From NCBI GenBank assembly GCA_034231615.1, contig CM067314.1, positions 11,382,890-11,446,889 on the forward strand: a stretch of DNA of 64,000 nt. Reading direction: 5' to 3'. The first letter of the stretch is position 1. Every line of letters begins with the position of its first letter. Shown here piece after piece: positions 11,431-21,430 of the stretch. The translations under genes were made by a program, and so were the position numbers. The stretch comes from Meghimatium bilineatum. Taxonomy: Eukaryota; Mollusca; Gastropoda; Stylommatophora; Philomycidae. Under the pieces are notes generated by a model. That model was not told where the DNA came from. It made no database searches and was given only the letters and a program-made list of their open reading frames with translations.

Positions 11431-12842
11431 TCTCCGAAAAAGAAGAAGGATCGCAGGAGAAGACGTGCCCCCCACCCAACCCATACGAGACCCAGTTTCA
11501 TGATTGTGAAAGGCTATAATTACCTATCAGATTCAGTGCCGGATAAAAGCATAACAGAACAAACTGACAGACTGGCGGGGTCTTAGATACGTTATCATTA
11601 AAGAGAAGTTTTACCTATTTAAATAAAAATGTCATTCGCCAGTTTACCTATACAATTCATTTTTTTTTTAATGAGAAAAATGATGATCCTTTTTGTGATA
11701 AATCGTTAAATGTGGGAGGAGAGGGGTGAAATTTCCCACCTTTTGGGTGAATTCCTGGTATTAAGAGTAATATTCTGATTTTTAAGGGGGGATGGGAGAA
11801 TTGAGCAGCTCCCGCCTTATCGTCGTGCTTGTAGATGAGTGTGAGTCGGTATAGCGCTGCACAAATATTATAATCTTTTTCTGTGACTACATTTAATCAT
11901 CTGATTAAATAGAACAACTTAATATATTCCTGTTCACACTTTTCTTATTGAACCAACATCAAAGACATCGGCTGTTGTTGTTTTTTTCTTTACAGCTACT
12001 AATGTCTAATAGCTAGACAGAAGGCCAGATTGGAACCCCAGCCATGTTGTCAGGTAATTGTGAACTCACTAACGGTATAATAGCATCAATCAACTGAGGA
12101 AAGCGATGCTCAGTCTCCGCGTACGTGAAGAGCTGGTCTGCAATTAATAATCATAGCATGAAAGCTTCTCACGTTCACGAAGAACGGTTAATTCCTCAAA
12201 CTCAACCAAGCGCATGCGCCGAGGATTACATCACATCTGGCGACGTGCAACTCACAGGTAAAATATCAGAAATGAATGAGTAAAATAGATCCGTGTAGTG
12301 GCTCCGCACGTGATATTACACCAGGTAGAAGGAAATGAAACGAAATCCAATAACAAAGAAGCCGGAAACATGAAATTGTTGAAGTCCCTAAGCGCTATGA
12401 ATCTGTGCAAACGATTCTTGAGTCACGTGTTGGTATTGGTGAAAGTAAAATGAAACAAACACAACGGGGGTGAGTTAACGAAACAATAATAAGAATAGAA
12501 CAATGCGGGAAAAGCCACTTTATTTACCGACACGCGATTATATCAAAACATGGATTGGAAAAAGGTAACCTCGAAGAGGTTTCAATGGCCTGAGGTGTTT
12601 TGATTCAATGTATAATTGGTGTGAAACCTGCACCGTCTATTTTGTTAAGGTGTTCATGGATTTAAAAAAAAATAATTTTTGTGGGTTTAATTTATCCTGC
12701 TTTTGGTTTTCAACAATGCTTGTAATTTCACGAGTGGGTTCACTCGTTTGAACCCCCATCTGTTCGTCACAGAATGTATAGCTAACGAAAACAAATGTTC
12801 TGTTCTTCAGAGTTTTTACTTTAAACAAGTGTACTAACCCAC
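11431..12842. other. Unassigned non-coding stretch
   Basis: No coding or repeat family is recognisable over about 1.4 kb. A 63-codon frame at 12637-12828 (-) is unsupported. Confidence 0.4.
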
Positions 12843-12985
12843 ATGGTCATGATGATGATGGCGGTGGTGGTATGTGGTGATGAAGATGATGATGATGAAG
12901 GTGGTGATGAGGACAGTGGTGATGGCGGTCATTCTCGTGATAGTGATTGTGATAACGATGATGATGGTGGTGTTGGTGGTGGTAA
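12843..12985 (+). repeat. GAT/GGT-rich low-complexity tract
   Basis: Imperfect trinucleotide repeat encoding an Asp/Gly-rich frame by chance. It leads directly into the 29-bp array. Confidence 0.85.
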
Positions 12986-13630
12986 CGCTACATTCAATGT
13001 ACTTAGAGTGGCAACGCTACATTCAATGTACTTAGAGTGGTAACGCTACATTCAATGTACTTAGAGTGATAACGCTACATTCAATGTACTTAGAGTGGTA
13101 ACGCTACATTCAATGTACTTAGAGTGGTAACGCTACATTCAATGTACTTAGAGTGGTAACGCTACATTCAATGTACTTAGAGTGGTAACGCTACATTCAA
13201 TGTACTTAGAGTGATAACGCTACATTCAATGTACTTAAAGTGGTAACGCTACATTCAATGTACTTAGAGTGGTAACGCTACATTCAATGTACTTAGATTG
13301 ATAACGCTACATTCAATGTACTTAAAGTGGTAACGCTACATTCAATGTACTTAGACATTAGTAACGCTACATTCACAAGACATCGACTGGTATTTCTATA
13401 TTCGATGTATACAGAAACTAGTAACGCTACATTAAATATACATATACACAAGTAACGCTACATTTAATGGACATAGACACTAGTAACGCTACATGGACAT
13501 ACACACTGGTAACGCTACATTTAATGTACTTAGACACTAGTAACGCTACATTTAATGTACTTAGACACTAGTAACGCTACATTCAATGTACTTAGACACT
13601 AGTAACACTATATTCAATGTACATTGACGG
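12986..13630 (+). repeat. Minisatellite, 29-bp unit, then degenerate about 30-bp units
   Basis: The unit is taacgctacattcaatgtac followed by ttagagtgg. About 13 tight copies run to 13357, then about nine looser ones with tagacactag spacers. Each monomer contains the near-palindrome tacatt-c-aatgta. Confidence 0.95.
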
Positions 13631-14284
13631 GTATTTTTGTAAACAATCAAACACACTATCAAACATACAAGTGAGCGGTCAACTCAGCCATACCAATTCT
13701 AACATTTTCCGAATCTCAAAAATGGCAGAAGATAAGATTACCTAGCAACGAGAACCAACCTTCCTAAAAAAGCACGTTCGTATTTGTTCTTGTCACCTGC
13801 GCATTTCCGAAACAAATTAATCCGGCAGCATCCTCACAATTCTGCAACTAGAACTGTTCAATAACGTGGAAGAGAATGCTTGGATAAGGTGTGAAGTGGT
13901 TTTGGGTTCGAACACAGATTAATGCGTTTCTATCATTAGGATCAGGTTAAAAAACTTTACACGATTTTTCATTTAAGGCCGATGAGAAAAGAGCATTTAT
14001 TGTTTGTAAGGTCAATGATCGAGCTCTGTTCATGAAATGTTCATGAAATGTTCATGAAATGGCTCTTGTAACGTTTAGGAAGTTATCTGAACATGTAAAT
14101 GTACTTACTGTGTCACTGTGTCTGCTTGTTAACGGCATTGGGCTTTGCCTTACTTTTTTTTTTCCGGACATCAGCGGTGCTCACACTTTCTAAGTCTCAG
14201 TCCCCATCTTTCGTTGATCCACTGGTCAGCAGCGTGTCTCTTCTTCTTACCCTTATTTTCTTCATTAAAAAAAAAATCACAATA
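13631..14284. other. Unassigned non-coding stretch
   Basis: The only structure is a triple gttcatgaaat repeat at 14029-14061. The frames at 14099-14396 are overlapping and unsupported. Confidence 0.4.
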
Positions 14285-14384
14285 CAGTTACAAGGATTCG
14301 AACCAGGTCCTTTCAGGAAGCACAAATTCTCCTCGTAACTTGAGTCAACACAATTTCCTTGTTCAACATGCCAGTATCATAACT
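14285..14384 (-). mobile_element. tRNA-like repeat flanking the 14-bp array, left copy
   Basis: On the minus strand it reads gtgttgactcaagttacgag and, further on, ggttcgaatcc, a perfect RNA polymerase III B box. It is homologous, in inverted orientation, to 15406-15500 on the other side of the array, including about 40 bp upstream. It is probably part of a tRNA-derived SINE. Confidence 0.6.
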
Positions 14385-15405
14385 TTGTCCACATAATGAT
14401 GTCCGCATAATGATGTCCGCATACGGATATCCGTATAATGATGTCAACATAACGATGTCTGCATACAAATGTCTGCATAATGATGACCGCATAATGATGT
14501 TCGCATAATGATGTCCGCATAATGATGTCCGCATACTGATGCCCGCATAGTGATGTCCACATAATGATGTTCGTATAATGATGTCCGCATAATGATGTCC
14601 GCATAATGATGCCCGCATAGTGATGTCCACATAATGATGTCCGCATAATGATGACCGCATAATGATGTCCGCATAATGATGTCCGCATAATGATGTCCAC
14701 ATAATGATGACCGCATAATGATGTCCGCATAATGATGTCCGCATAATGATGCCCGCATAGTGATGTCCACATAATGATGTTCGCATAATGATGTCCGCAT
14801 AATGATGTCCGCATAATGATGCCCGCATAGTGATGTCCACATAATGATGTACGCATAATGATGTCCGCATAATGATGTCCGCATAGTGATGTCCACATAA
14901 TGATGTCCACATAATGATGACCGCATAATGATGTCCGCATAATGATGTCCGCATAATGATGCCCGCATAGTGATGTCCACATAATGATGTTCGCATAATG
15001 ATGTCCGCATAATGATGTCCGCATAATGATGCCCGCATAGTGATGTCCACATAATGATGTACGCATAATGATGTCCGCATAATGATGTCCGCATAATGGT
15101 GTCCGCATAATGATGTCCGCATAATGCTGCCCGTATAGTGATGTCCACATAATGATGTACGCATAATGATGTCCGCATAATGGTGTCCACATACGGATGT
15201 CCGCATAATGATGTCCCCATATGGATGTCCGCATAATGATGTCCGCATAATGATGTCCGCATAGTGATGTCCACATAACGAAGTACGCATAATGATGTCC
15301 GCATAATGATGTCCGCATAATGATGTCCGCATAATGATGTCCGCATAATGATGTCCGCATAATGATGTCCGCATAATGATGTCCGCATAATGATGTCCGC
15401 ATAAT
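14385..15405 (+). repeat. Minisatellite, 14-bp unit, about 72 copies, 210-bp higher-order period
   Basis: The unit is gtccgcataatgat. The variant gcccgcatag recurs at 14541, 14611, 14751, 14821, 14961 and 15031. This gives a 70/140 alternation, so a 210-bp (15-unit) higher-order repeat present three times. Since 14 is not a multiple of 3 and the unit lacks minus-strand stops, all three reverse frames are open for about 1 kb. The resulting peptides of 14-residue period are not evidence for a gene. Confidence 0.95.
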
Positions 15406-15500
15406 GCTACGGATTTGTTGAATATGAAAACGTGTTGACACAAGTAGCGATGCGCATGGGTGTCAGCAGAACGGAACTGGTTCAAATCCCATTTGCTTCC
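15406..15500 (+). mobile_element. tRNA-like repeat flanking the 14-bp array, right copy
   Basis: Reads gtgttgacacaagtagcgat and then ggttcaaatccc, a B-box match. Together with the left copy it points outward from the array. A related sequence with gttcaattcccgtc occurs at 28.8 kb and 34.35 kb. Confidence 0.6.
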
Positions 15501-15648
15501 TTGTGTGTGTTTTCTAAAATTCCTGGATGTTTCTTAAATAGATTACTCATTTGCACAGTTAGAAGATGTGGTTGTGTCATTGTTTAATGAGGATGCGATA
15601 CCTACGCCTTTCTGTTAGAGACATCTGACTAAAACAGAAATCGCATTT
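15501..15648. other. Short unassigned gap
   Basis: Nothing recognisable. It ends with the target duplication of the next element. Confidence 0.4.
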
Positions 15649-15659
15649 GCTCTTTTTAT

Positions 15660-16212
15660 AGTTAGTTAGTTAGTCGTCGGATCATCATCACTGCAAACTG
15701 GACACATCCATAGTTGCTCCGATCTCTCCTTGAGTGTATCCGCCATCACACTTCTGCTGACAGTACCGGTCCTATGCTGGTTGACCATCATTCTTCTGCG
15801 CCCACCAAAATGTTCACCTCTAGCAACACCGCATCTCAATCCCTGATCTTTAATCCTAGCCATTGAAAAGGAATCATCATCCACATTAGTCTCACTCTCG
15901 CGTGTTATATCTCTTAAGGAGTTCAAAACGTCAGCGCGATCCATTGCCCCATCGCCCTTTACCACAATCGCACACGATGCCAGTTGATCCGCTCTTTCAT
16001 TGCCTCGAACGCTCCCATGTCCCGGCACGAAAATAAATGTAACCGCTTTCAAGCTCGCATTTCTCAAGGCCTCAATCCACTGTTCGCGAACGAGACCCAC
16101 TTGTACCTTCTTAATCATACTCATAGAGTCACTCAAGATGCAGACCTGCGTTACTTTCTGTGTGCGTAGCCACTCATAAGTATAAAAAGTATATAGTAGC
16201 CACTCATAAAAA
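15660..16212 (-). mobile_element. 5'-truncated LINE, RNase H C-terminal half, 11-bp target duplication
   Basis: An open minus-strand frame from about 16180 down to a stop near 15666 encodes the second half of a retrotransposon RNase H. It shows CILSDSMSMIKK (third acidic residue), then FVPGHGSVRGNERADQLA with the His and final Asp. A linker follows, then a terminal WMCPVCSDDD knuckle. The 3' end is (CTAA)n-like. gctctttttat is repeated exactly at 15649-15659 and 16213-16223, defining the insertion. A short duplication (gccactcataa) lies at the truncated 5' end. The intact frame suggests a young copy. Confidence 0.85.
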
Positions 16213-16371
16213 GCTCTTTTTATGTGATGAGTAAGCCAGCTTTACTTCCAACCCTCCTTAATCTTATCTTGTGACATGCATGAATAGTTATATTATTCCC
16301 TTTTTTTCTCATCACGAAACTGGACAGTAGACTGGAGGTTGTCTCTTCTAAGTGAAGATTGTTGTATTAGT

Positions 16372-17275
16372 ATGTATGATGATGTTAATGTTAATGATGA
16401 TGTTAATGATGTTAATGATGATGTTAATGTTAATGATGATGTTAATGATGTTAATGATGATGTTAATGTTAATGATGATGTTAATGTTAATGATAATGTT
16501 AATGATGATGTTAATGATGATGTTAATGATGATGTTAATGACGATGTTAATGATGATGTTAATGATGATGTTAATGATGATGATGATGTTAATGATGATG
16601 TTAATGTTAATGATGATGTTAATGATGATGTTAATAATGATGTTAATGATGATGATGATGATATTAATGATGATGTTAATGATGATGATGATGTTAATGA
16701 TGATGTTAATGATGATGATGATGATGTTAATGTTAATGATGATGTTAATGTTAATGATGATGTTAATGATGTTAATGATGATGTTAATGTTAATGATGAT
16801 GTTAATGATGATGTTAATGTTAATGATGATGTTAATGTTAATGATAATGTTAATGATGATGTTAATGATGATGTTAATGATGATGTTAATGATGATGTTA
16901 ATGATGATGTTAATGATGATGATGATGTTAATGATGATGTTAATGTTAATGATGATGTTAATGATGATGTTAATAATGATGTTAATGATGATGATGATGA
17001 TATTAATGATGATGATGATGTTAATGTTAATGATGATGTTAATGATAATGTTAATGATGATGTTAATGATGATGATGATGTTAATGTTAATGATGGTGTT
17101 AATGTTAATGATGATGTGAATGTTAATGATGCAGTTAATGATAATGATGATGTTAATGATGATGCTGATGATGTTAATGATGATGTTAATGATGATGTTA
17201 ATGATGATGTTAATGATGATGTTAATGATGATGTTAATGATGATGTTAATGATGATGTTAATGATGATGATGCGT

Positions 17276-17310
<35 letters not shown>

Positions 17311-17327
17311 GATAAACAGTCAGTCGA
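16372..17327 (+). repeat. (GATGTTAAT)-type array, 339-bp higher-order repeat
   Basis: Mixed units of gatgttaat, gatgatgttaat and short gat runs cover about 950 bp. A block marked by the rare atattaatga recurs at 16661 and 17000, a 339-bp spacing (113 codons). A 330-codon Asp/Val/Asn frame spans it, and a second frame reads as Met/Leu. Both follow from the triplet-multiple repeat, and I do not consider them genes. Confidence 0.9.
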
Positions 17328-17340
17328 TTAGACTAGAGTA

Positions 17341-17485
17341 TTCTTCTTCATCTTCTTCTGCGTTCATTCTCAAACTCCCACTCGATTCTCTTGTAGCAGG
17401 ACCATGATCCTACTATATTTCCAGCAGGATGTAGTCCAGAGAATGGAAATGCGTTGTGCTCCCGTTTTATTTGCCTCAATGACAC
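17341..17485 (-). mobile_element. SINE-B, 5'-truncated
   Basis: Starts from the (CTT)n tail and is lost before the family's head, ending near tgacacattttgtcaagc. Confidence 0.85.
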
Positions 17486-17582
17486 ATTTTGTCAAGCATA
17501 TAGTCAACTATATGTGCTGAATTGGCCCTAATTGGGAGCAAAGAATATCGATACTATTACCTCTCAGGTATGTCACCTAGAT

Positions 17583-17728
17583 CAGGGGTTCTCAACATTT
17601 ATAGACGTCGAGCATCGCCCACAGGTAATAGCTAGTTCTCACGAGAGTTTTTATTAACTCACATGGAGCGAACACATGTCCTTACGATAGTTCTAATGTG
17701 CTCGCCAGCACCATGTTGAGAACGCCTG
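17583..17728 (+). mobile_element. Small inverted-repeat element, hAT-like ends
   Basis: 146 bp with 16-bp terminal inverted repeats, caggggttctcaacat and (complement) caggcgttctcaacat. CAGGGGTTCTCAA ends are typical of non-autonomous hAT elements. The 8-bp target duplication is not clean. A second, inverted copy lies at 24606-24738. Confidence 0.7.
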
Positions 17729-17751
17729 CCATAGAAGAACAAAGAGAACCA

Positions 17752-17880
17752 AAGGTCATGCTGAAGTCGGATGCGTCAGGCTGAAACGTGCAGATATCGC
17801 AGCCTAGCTGTAAAATATGATACAGCGCAGTACATTCTCCTGACTATATTCTGCTAATCTGCAGGAGTTTGAGAATGAAT
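17752..17880 (+). mobile_element. SINE-A, 5'-truncated
   Basis: Starts at ggtcatgctgaagtcggatg and ends near ggagtttgagaatgaatg. Confidence 0.8.
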
Positions 17881-17916
17881 GAAAACAATAATATAATAAT
17901 GTCATCAATAATAAAG

Positions 17917-18535
17917 TGAAAAATAAAATAGAGAACCCAAAATTAAAATAGAGAACCCAAAACTAAAATAGAGAACCCAAAACTAAAATAGAGAACCCAA
18001 AACTAAAATATAGAACCCACAATTAAAATAGAGATCCCAAATTTAAAATAGAGAACCCAAAATTAAATTAGAGAACCCAAAACTAAAATAGAGAACCCAA
18101 AACTAAAATAGAGAACCCAAAACTAAAATATAGAACTCAAAACTAAAACAGAGAATCAAAATTAAAATAGAGAACCCAAAATTAAAATAGAGAACCCAAC
18201 ATTAAAATAGAGAACCCACAATTAAAATAGAGATCCCAACATTAAAATATAGAACCCAACATTAAAATAGAGAACCCACAATTAAAATAGAGATCCCAAA
18301 TTTAAAATAGAGAACCCAAAATTAAATTAGAGAACCCAAAATTAAATTAGAGAACCCAAAACTAAAATAGAGAACCCAAAACTAAAATATAGAACTCAAA
18401 ACTAAAACAGAGAATCAAAATTAAAATAGAGAACCCAAAACTAAATTAGAGAAGCAAAACTAAAATATAGAACCTAAAACTAAAATAGATAACCCAAAAT
18501 TAAAATAGAAACGCAAAATTAAAATAGAGAACTGC
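17917..18535 (+). repeat. Minisatellite, 20-bp unit, about 31 copies
   Basis: The unit is ctaaaatagagaacccaaaa. A block containing gagatcccaaatttaaaat occurs twice about 259 bp apart (18019 and 18278), so a 13-unit segment was duplicated. It abuts a LINE-alpha fragment at its right end. Confidence 0.95.
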
Positions 18536-19053
18536 AATTTAGAAGAAATGACAAATTTTGATTATTTGGGAACTAATATCAACAATGCAGGAGACTGTGA
18601 AGTTGAGATTAAGAGAAAAAACATCAATGACTCTGTATAAATTAAAACAGCTACAGAAATTATAGCACGGTACTAACATAACTACCAATTTGTGCTTACT
18701 GCGAACATGTGTGTTTCCAGTGGCTGCATATGGAGGCGAAGCATGAACACAAAATAAAACAGTGGCATCATTTGAATTAAAAGTGCTGTATAAGAGTTCT
18801 GAGAATACCGTGGACAGCAAGAAAAATAAACAAAGAAGTGCTAAGAACAGTCAACATTCAAGAGGGCTGACCCCCGAACACCTTATTAAGGAAACCGCTG
18901 GGGGTTTTTTCGGTCACATATTATATGACACGGCTGCATGAAGAGAGTGTTATTGGAGGGGATGATAGAAGGTAAAGGCTGCCCAAGACGCCGTTGGACA
19001 AAAGACCTAAAATAGGCAGTAGAAGGTGGTACTGCTAGTAGAACATAATTGAA
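18536..19053 (+). pseudogene. LINE-alpha post-RT fragment, left part
   Basis: Starts NLEEMTNFDYLGTNINNAGD and CEVEIKRKNIND, the conserved post-RT stretch of non-LTR elements. It continues with frame breaks to a GCPRRRWTKDLK-like segment. It is interrupted at 19054 by a large inverted repeat and resumes at about 19538. Confidence 0.75.
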
Positions 19054-19534
19054 AATAATACTCACGTGGAAGACAGGTAATGAAGTCCTACTTGATGACG
19101 ACTAACACACTAACACTGATGGATGTACATGAATAAATATGGTACATACAACAAAACACAGAATATAATCATACAAATAACAATACACAGGACAAAGTCG
19201 ACGTTTCAGACCAATAGGCCTTTTTTAAGATACAACCATAACATACAAACATAAAAATACCACAAGTAGAAATGAATGCGTGTCCGAGTAATATATCATA
19301 TTTCGGACAGGCATTCATTTCTACTTGTGGTATTTTTATGTTTGTATGTTATGTGTGTATCTTAAAAAAGGCCTATTGGTCCGAAACGTCGACTTTGTCC
19401 TGTGTATTGTTATTTGTATGATTATATTCTGTTTTGTTGTATGTACCATATTTATTCATGTACATCCATCAGTGATAGTGTGTTAGTCGTCATCAAGTAG
19501 GACTTCATTACCTGTCTTCCACGTGAGTATTATT
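19054..19534. mobile_element. Foldback element: two about 233-bp arms, 15-nt loop
   Basis: Positions 19054-19287 and 19303-19534 are nearly perfect inverted repeats; the loop is 19288-19302. Each arm contains cctattggtccgaaacgtcg preceded by cttaaaaaagg. This resembles the GAAACG-containing terminal motif of Penelope-like elements, where a hammerhead ribozyme is known. The element splits LINE-alpha. It looks like two inverted copies of one terminal repeat. Confidence 0.7.
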
Positions 19535-19537
19535 CTA

Positions 19538-19628
19538 AAATAGACAGGACAGCTGCTCAAGAACGCGGAGAATTCAAGAGATTCATAGGGAAGACTACGT
19601 TCTGGAAAGAATATGTCAATTAATGATG
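19538..19628 (+). pseudogene. LINE-alpha 3' end, right part
   Basis: Continuation of the 18536-19053 fragment after the foldback insertion. It ends gactacgttctggaaagaat then atgtcaattaa, equivalent to the KTTFWKEYV terminus of the better copy at 32.45 kb. Confidence 0.75.
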
Positions 19629-19639
19629 TATAATAAAGA

Positions 19640-19905
19640 AGACCCATAATCCGTCATAGACTCATAATCAGTCATAGACCCATAACCCATCATAGACCCA
19701 TAACCCATCATAGACCCATAACCCGTCATAGATCCATAACCCGTCATAGATCCATAACCCATCATAGACCCATAACCCATCATAGACCCATAACCCATCA
19801 TAGATCCATGACCCGTCATAGACTCATAATCCGTCATAGACCCATAACCCATCATAGACCCATAACCCGTCATAGACTCATAATCCGTCATAGATCCATG
19901 ACCCG
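19640..19905 (-). repeat. Minisatellite, 18-bp unit from a LINE-beta 3' end
   Basis: The plus-strand unit is ccataacccgtcatagac, about 15 copies. The same cataaccc...tcag motif is the 3' end of LINE-beta at 34.74 kb, and a LINE-beta fragment follows directly. So the array most likely arose from its terminal sequence. Confidence 0.85.
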
Positions 19906-20130
19906 TCAATGGCGTAGTGTGTCACATTGGAGATACACAACAAGTCCTCCAAATACCCCTGTCTTCAGTCATTCGGATGAGTATAGAAAAATCATGCCTG
20001 CGTCATATCTTGACGTTGCCAATCCACGATTTTCTTCACCACTTCTTCTCCAGCCGCAATTGTTCTTTGCAAAATAGTTTTAGAAAGTGAGTTGTATCTC
20101 GTTACATCAACCTTAAAACTCATCAACCAT
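19906..20130 (-). pseudogene. LINE-beta C-terminal fragment
   Basis: The minus strand reads ILQRTIAAGEEVVKKI and then a STLIRMTEDRGIW-like stretch across frames, matching the LINE-beta C-terminus at 34.8 kb. Its 3' end faces the 3' end of LINE-alpha. Confidence 0.55.
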
Positions 20131-20139
20131 CACACCTTG

Positions 20140-20422
20140 TCTTCCTCTTCTTCGTTCGTTGTCAAACTCTTGCAAATCAGTAGGAAATAGTAAAGATAAC
20201 GGTTTATGTTGTGTCATAGTTTGCAGTTTGACTGTGATGTCTGCGCTTTTCAAACTAACACACCCGACTTCAGCGTGACTTCTGTGTCACTTAACCCTCT
20301 ATTGGATTAAGGGATGGAACAGCCAATTCCATCACAAAGCCTCCTTAGTTTCTGCTTACTACATGCACGACAGGTAACAATATCACTATTTTATCCCCTT
20401 TCAGTGCCCTTGGATACACGGT
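20140..20422 (-). mobile_element. SINE-A, old copy
   Basis: Full length but strongly diverged. The head is near cccttggatacacgg. Confidence 0.75.
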
Positions 20423-20485
20423 GTACCTGGTCAAACAAACACCTTTGTGTTCAGCGCAAACTTAACTAAGAAAGTATTGCACAAA

Positions 20486-20731
20486 AGGTGCAAAATACGT
20501 AGAGGATTGACTTCACTGTTCTCAGTGTCACATATGTACTCCATCACTCTCAACGAATCGGCACACCGTGCCGAGAGTTCCACTCATAGCACGTAACTCC
20601 GTAGCTTCAAGCGATAATCCACAGGAATCCGCGAAACAAACCACTTTGTACACAGGTGAACACAAGCCGAATTCGAATCCATGACCTCTTGAACACAAGG
20701 CTAACAGTTTAACCACTACACTAGGGAGATT
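20486..20731 (-). mobile_element. tRNA-derived SINE with 12-bp target duplication
   Basis: On the minus strand the head reads ctccctagtgtagtggttaa (A-box region) and, about 25 nt later, ggattcgaattc (B box). This is a tRNA-like promoter. The body continues leftward for about 180 bp. gtattgcacaaa is repeated exactly at 20474-20485 and 20732-20743. Different from SINE-A and SINE-B. Confidence 0.85.
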
Positions 20732-20743
20732 GTATTGCACAAA

Positions 20744-21005
20744 TTTGTTTCAACATTTATTATTCCATTCTCAACGTCCACTGAAGTTTAGTCGATCACT
20801 CAATCCGCAAGAACTCTACAATTTCACATAACCGTAGGCCGATTACCTGTATTGATCACCGTCAATCCGGACTTACCTCTACCCAAGCACACACACACGT
20901 TGTTGAGATTTCGGAACATTTTCTTTGATTCATCCCTAGATGAAAGGTGTGAACAGGTAATTGTTAACGATGGTCAGAATCGATTTATTGATATTACCCA
21001 TCTTC
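20744..21005. other. Unassigned short stretch
   Basis: No recognisable content apart from a (CA)n of six units near 20890. Confidence 0.4.
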
Positions 21006-21009
21006 TGTG

Positions 21010-21276
21010 TTTGTTCTTCAACTCCTGATGGCTTGAAGTATGTTGTCTGGAGAACGGAATGCGCTGTGGCATGGTTTACAGCATAGCTGTGATATCTGCG
21101 CCATTTGTCCGGAAGAGCACGGCTTCAATATGACTTCCGGATCACTTTAACCCTCTATGAAATGGAACAACCAATTCTACCACAAAATATCCTTAGTTCC
21201 CTCTTATTGTGTACATGGATGGTCAGCAGTGTCGCTACTCTTTACTCCCCTTTCAGGTCCGACACAACAAGGGCGA
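21010..21276 (-). mobile_element. SINE-A, diverged copy
   Basis: Tail near 21010 without a clean (CTT)n. The head is at ccgacacaacaagggcg. Confidence 0.8.
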
Positions 21277-21430
21277 TTGATTGATATCAGGGAGTTATAC
21301 AAAGATATGGGAAGATCAGGATACAAAGGAAGAGGAAGACCTAGAAAAAAATGGATAGATAACATCAAGACAAACTTGAACAATGGATTCGATACAGCCA
21401 AGGCAATACATCTGGCCTTGGATAGAAGAT
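21277..21430 (+). pseudogene. LINE C-terminal fragment
   Basis: Reads GYKGRGRPRKKWIDNIK and then NLNNGFDTAKAIHLALDRR before a stop. This is the GRPRxxW.DNIK terminus common to several LINE families. The coding end is followed by a segment that is duplicated beyond the next SINE. Confidence 0.7.

Noticed and set aside
14313..15485. Three overlapping minus-strand frames of 314-390 codons with a 14-residue repeat
   Set aside because: They are open because the 14-bp monomer has no stop in any reverse frame. There is no independent coding evidence, and all three frames are equally good.
19150..19400. Active hammerhead ribozyme in the foldback arms
   Set aside because: The GAAAC and a short stem are present, but the required CTGANGA is cttaaaaaa here. 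Self-cleavage is not expected.
20664..20728. Functional tRNA gene on the minus strand
   Set aside because: A and B boxes are tRNA-like, but no cloverleaf with a proper acceptor stem is evident and it sits in a SINE with target duplications.
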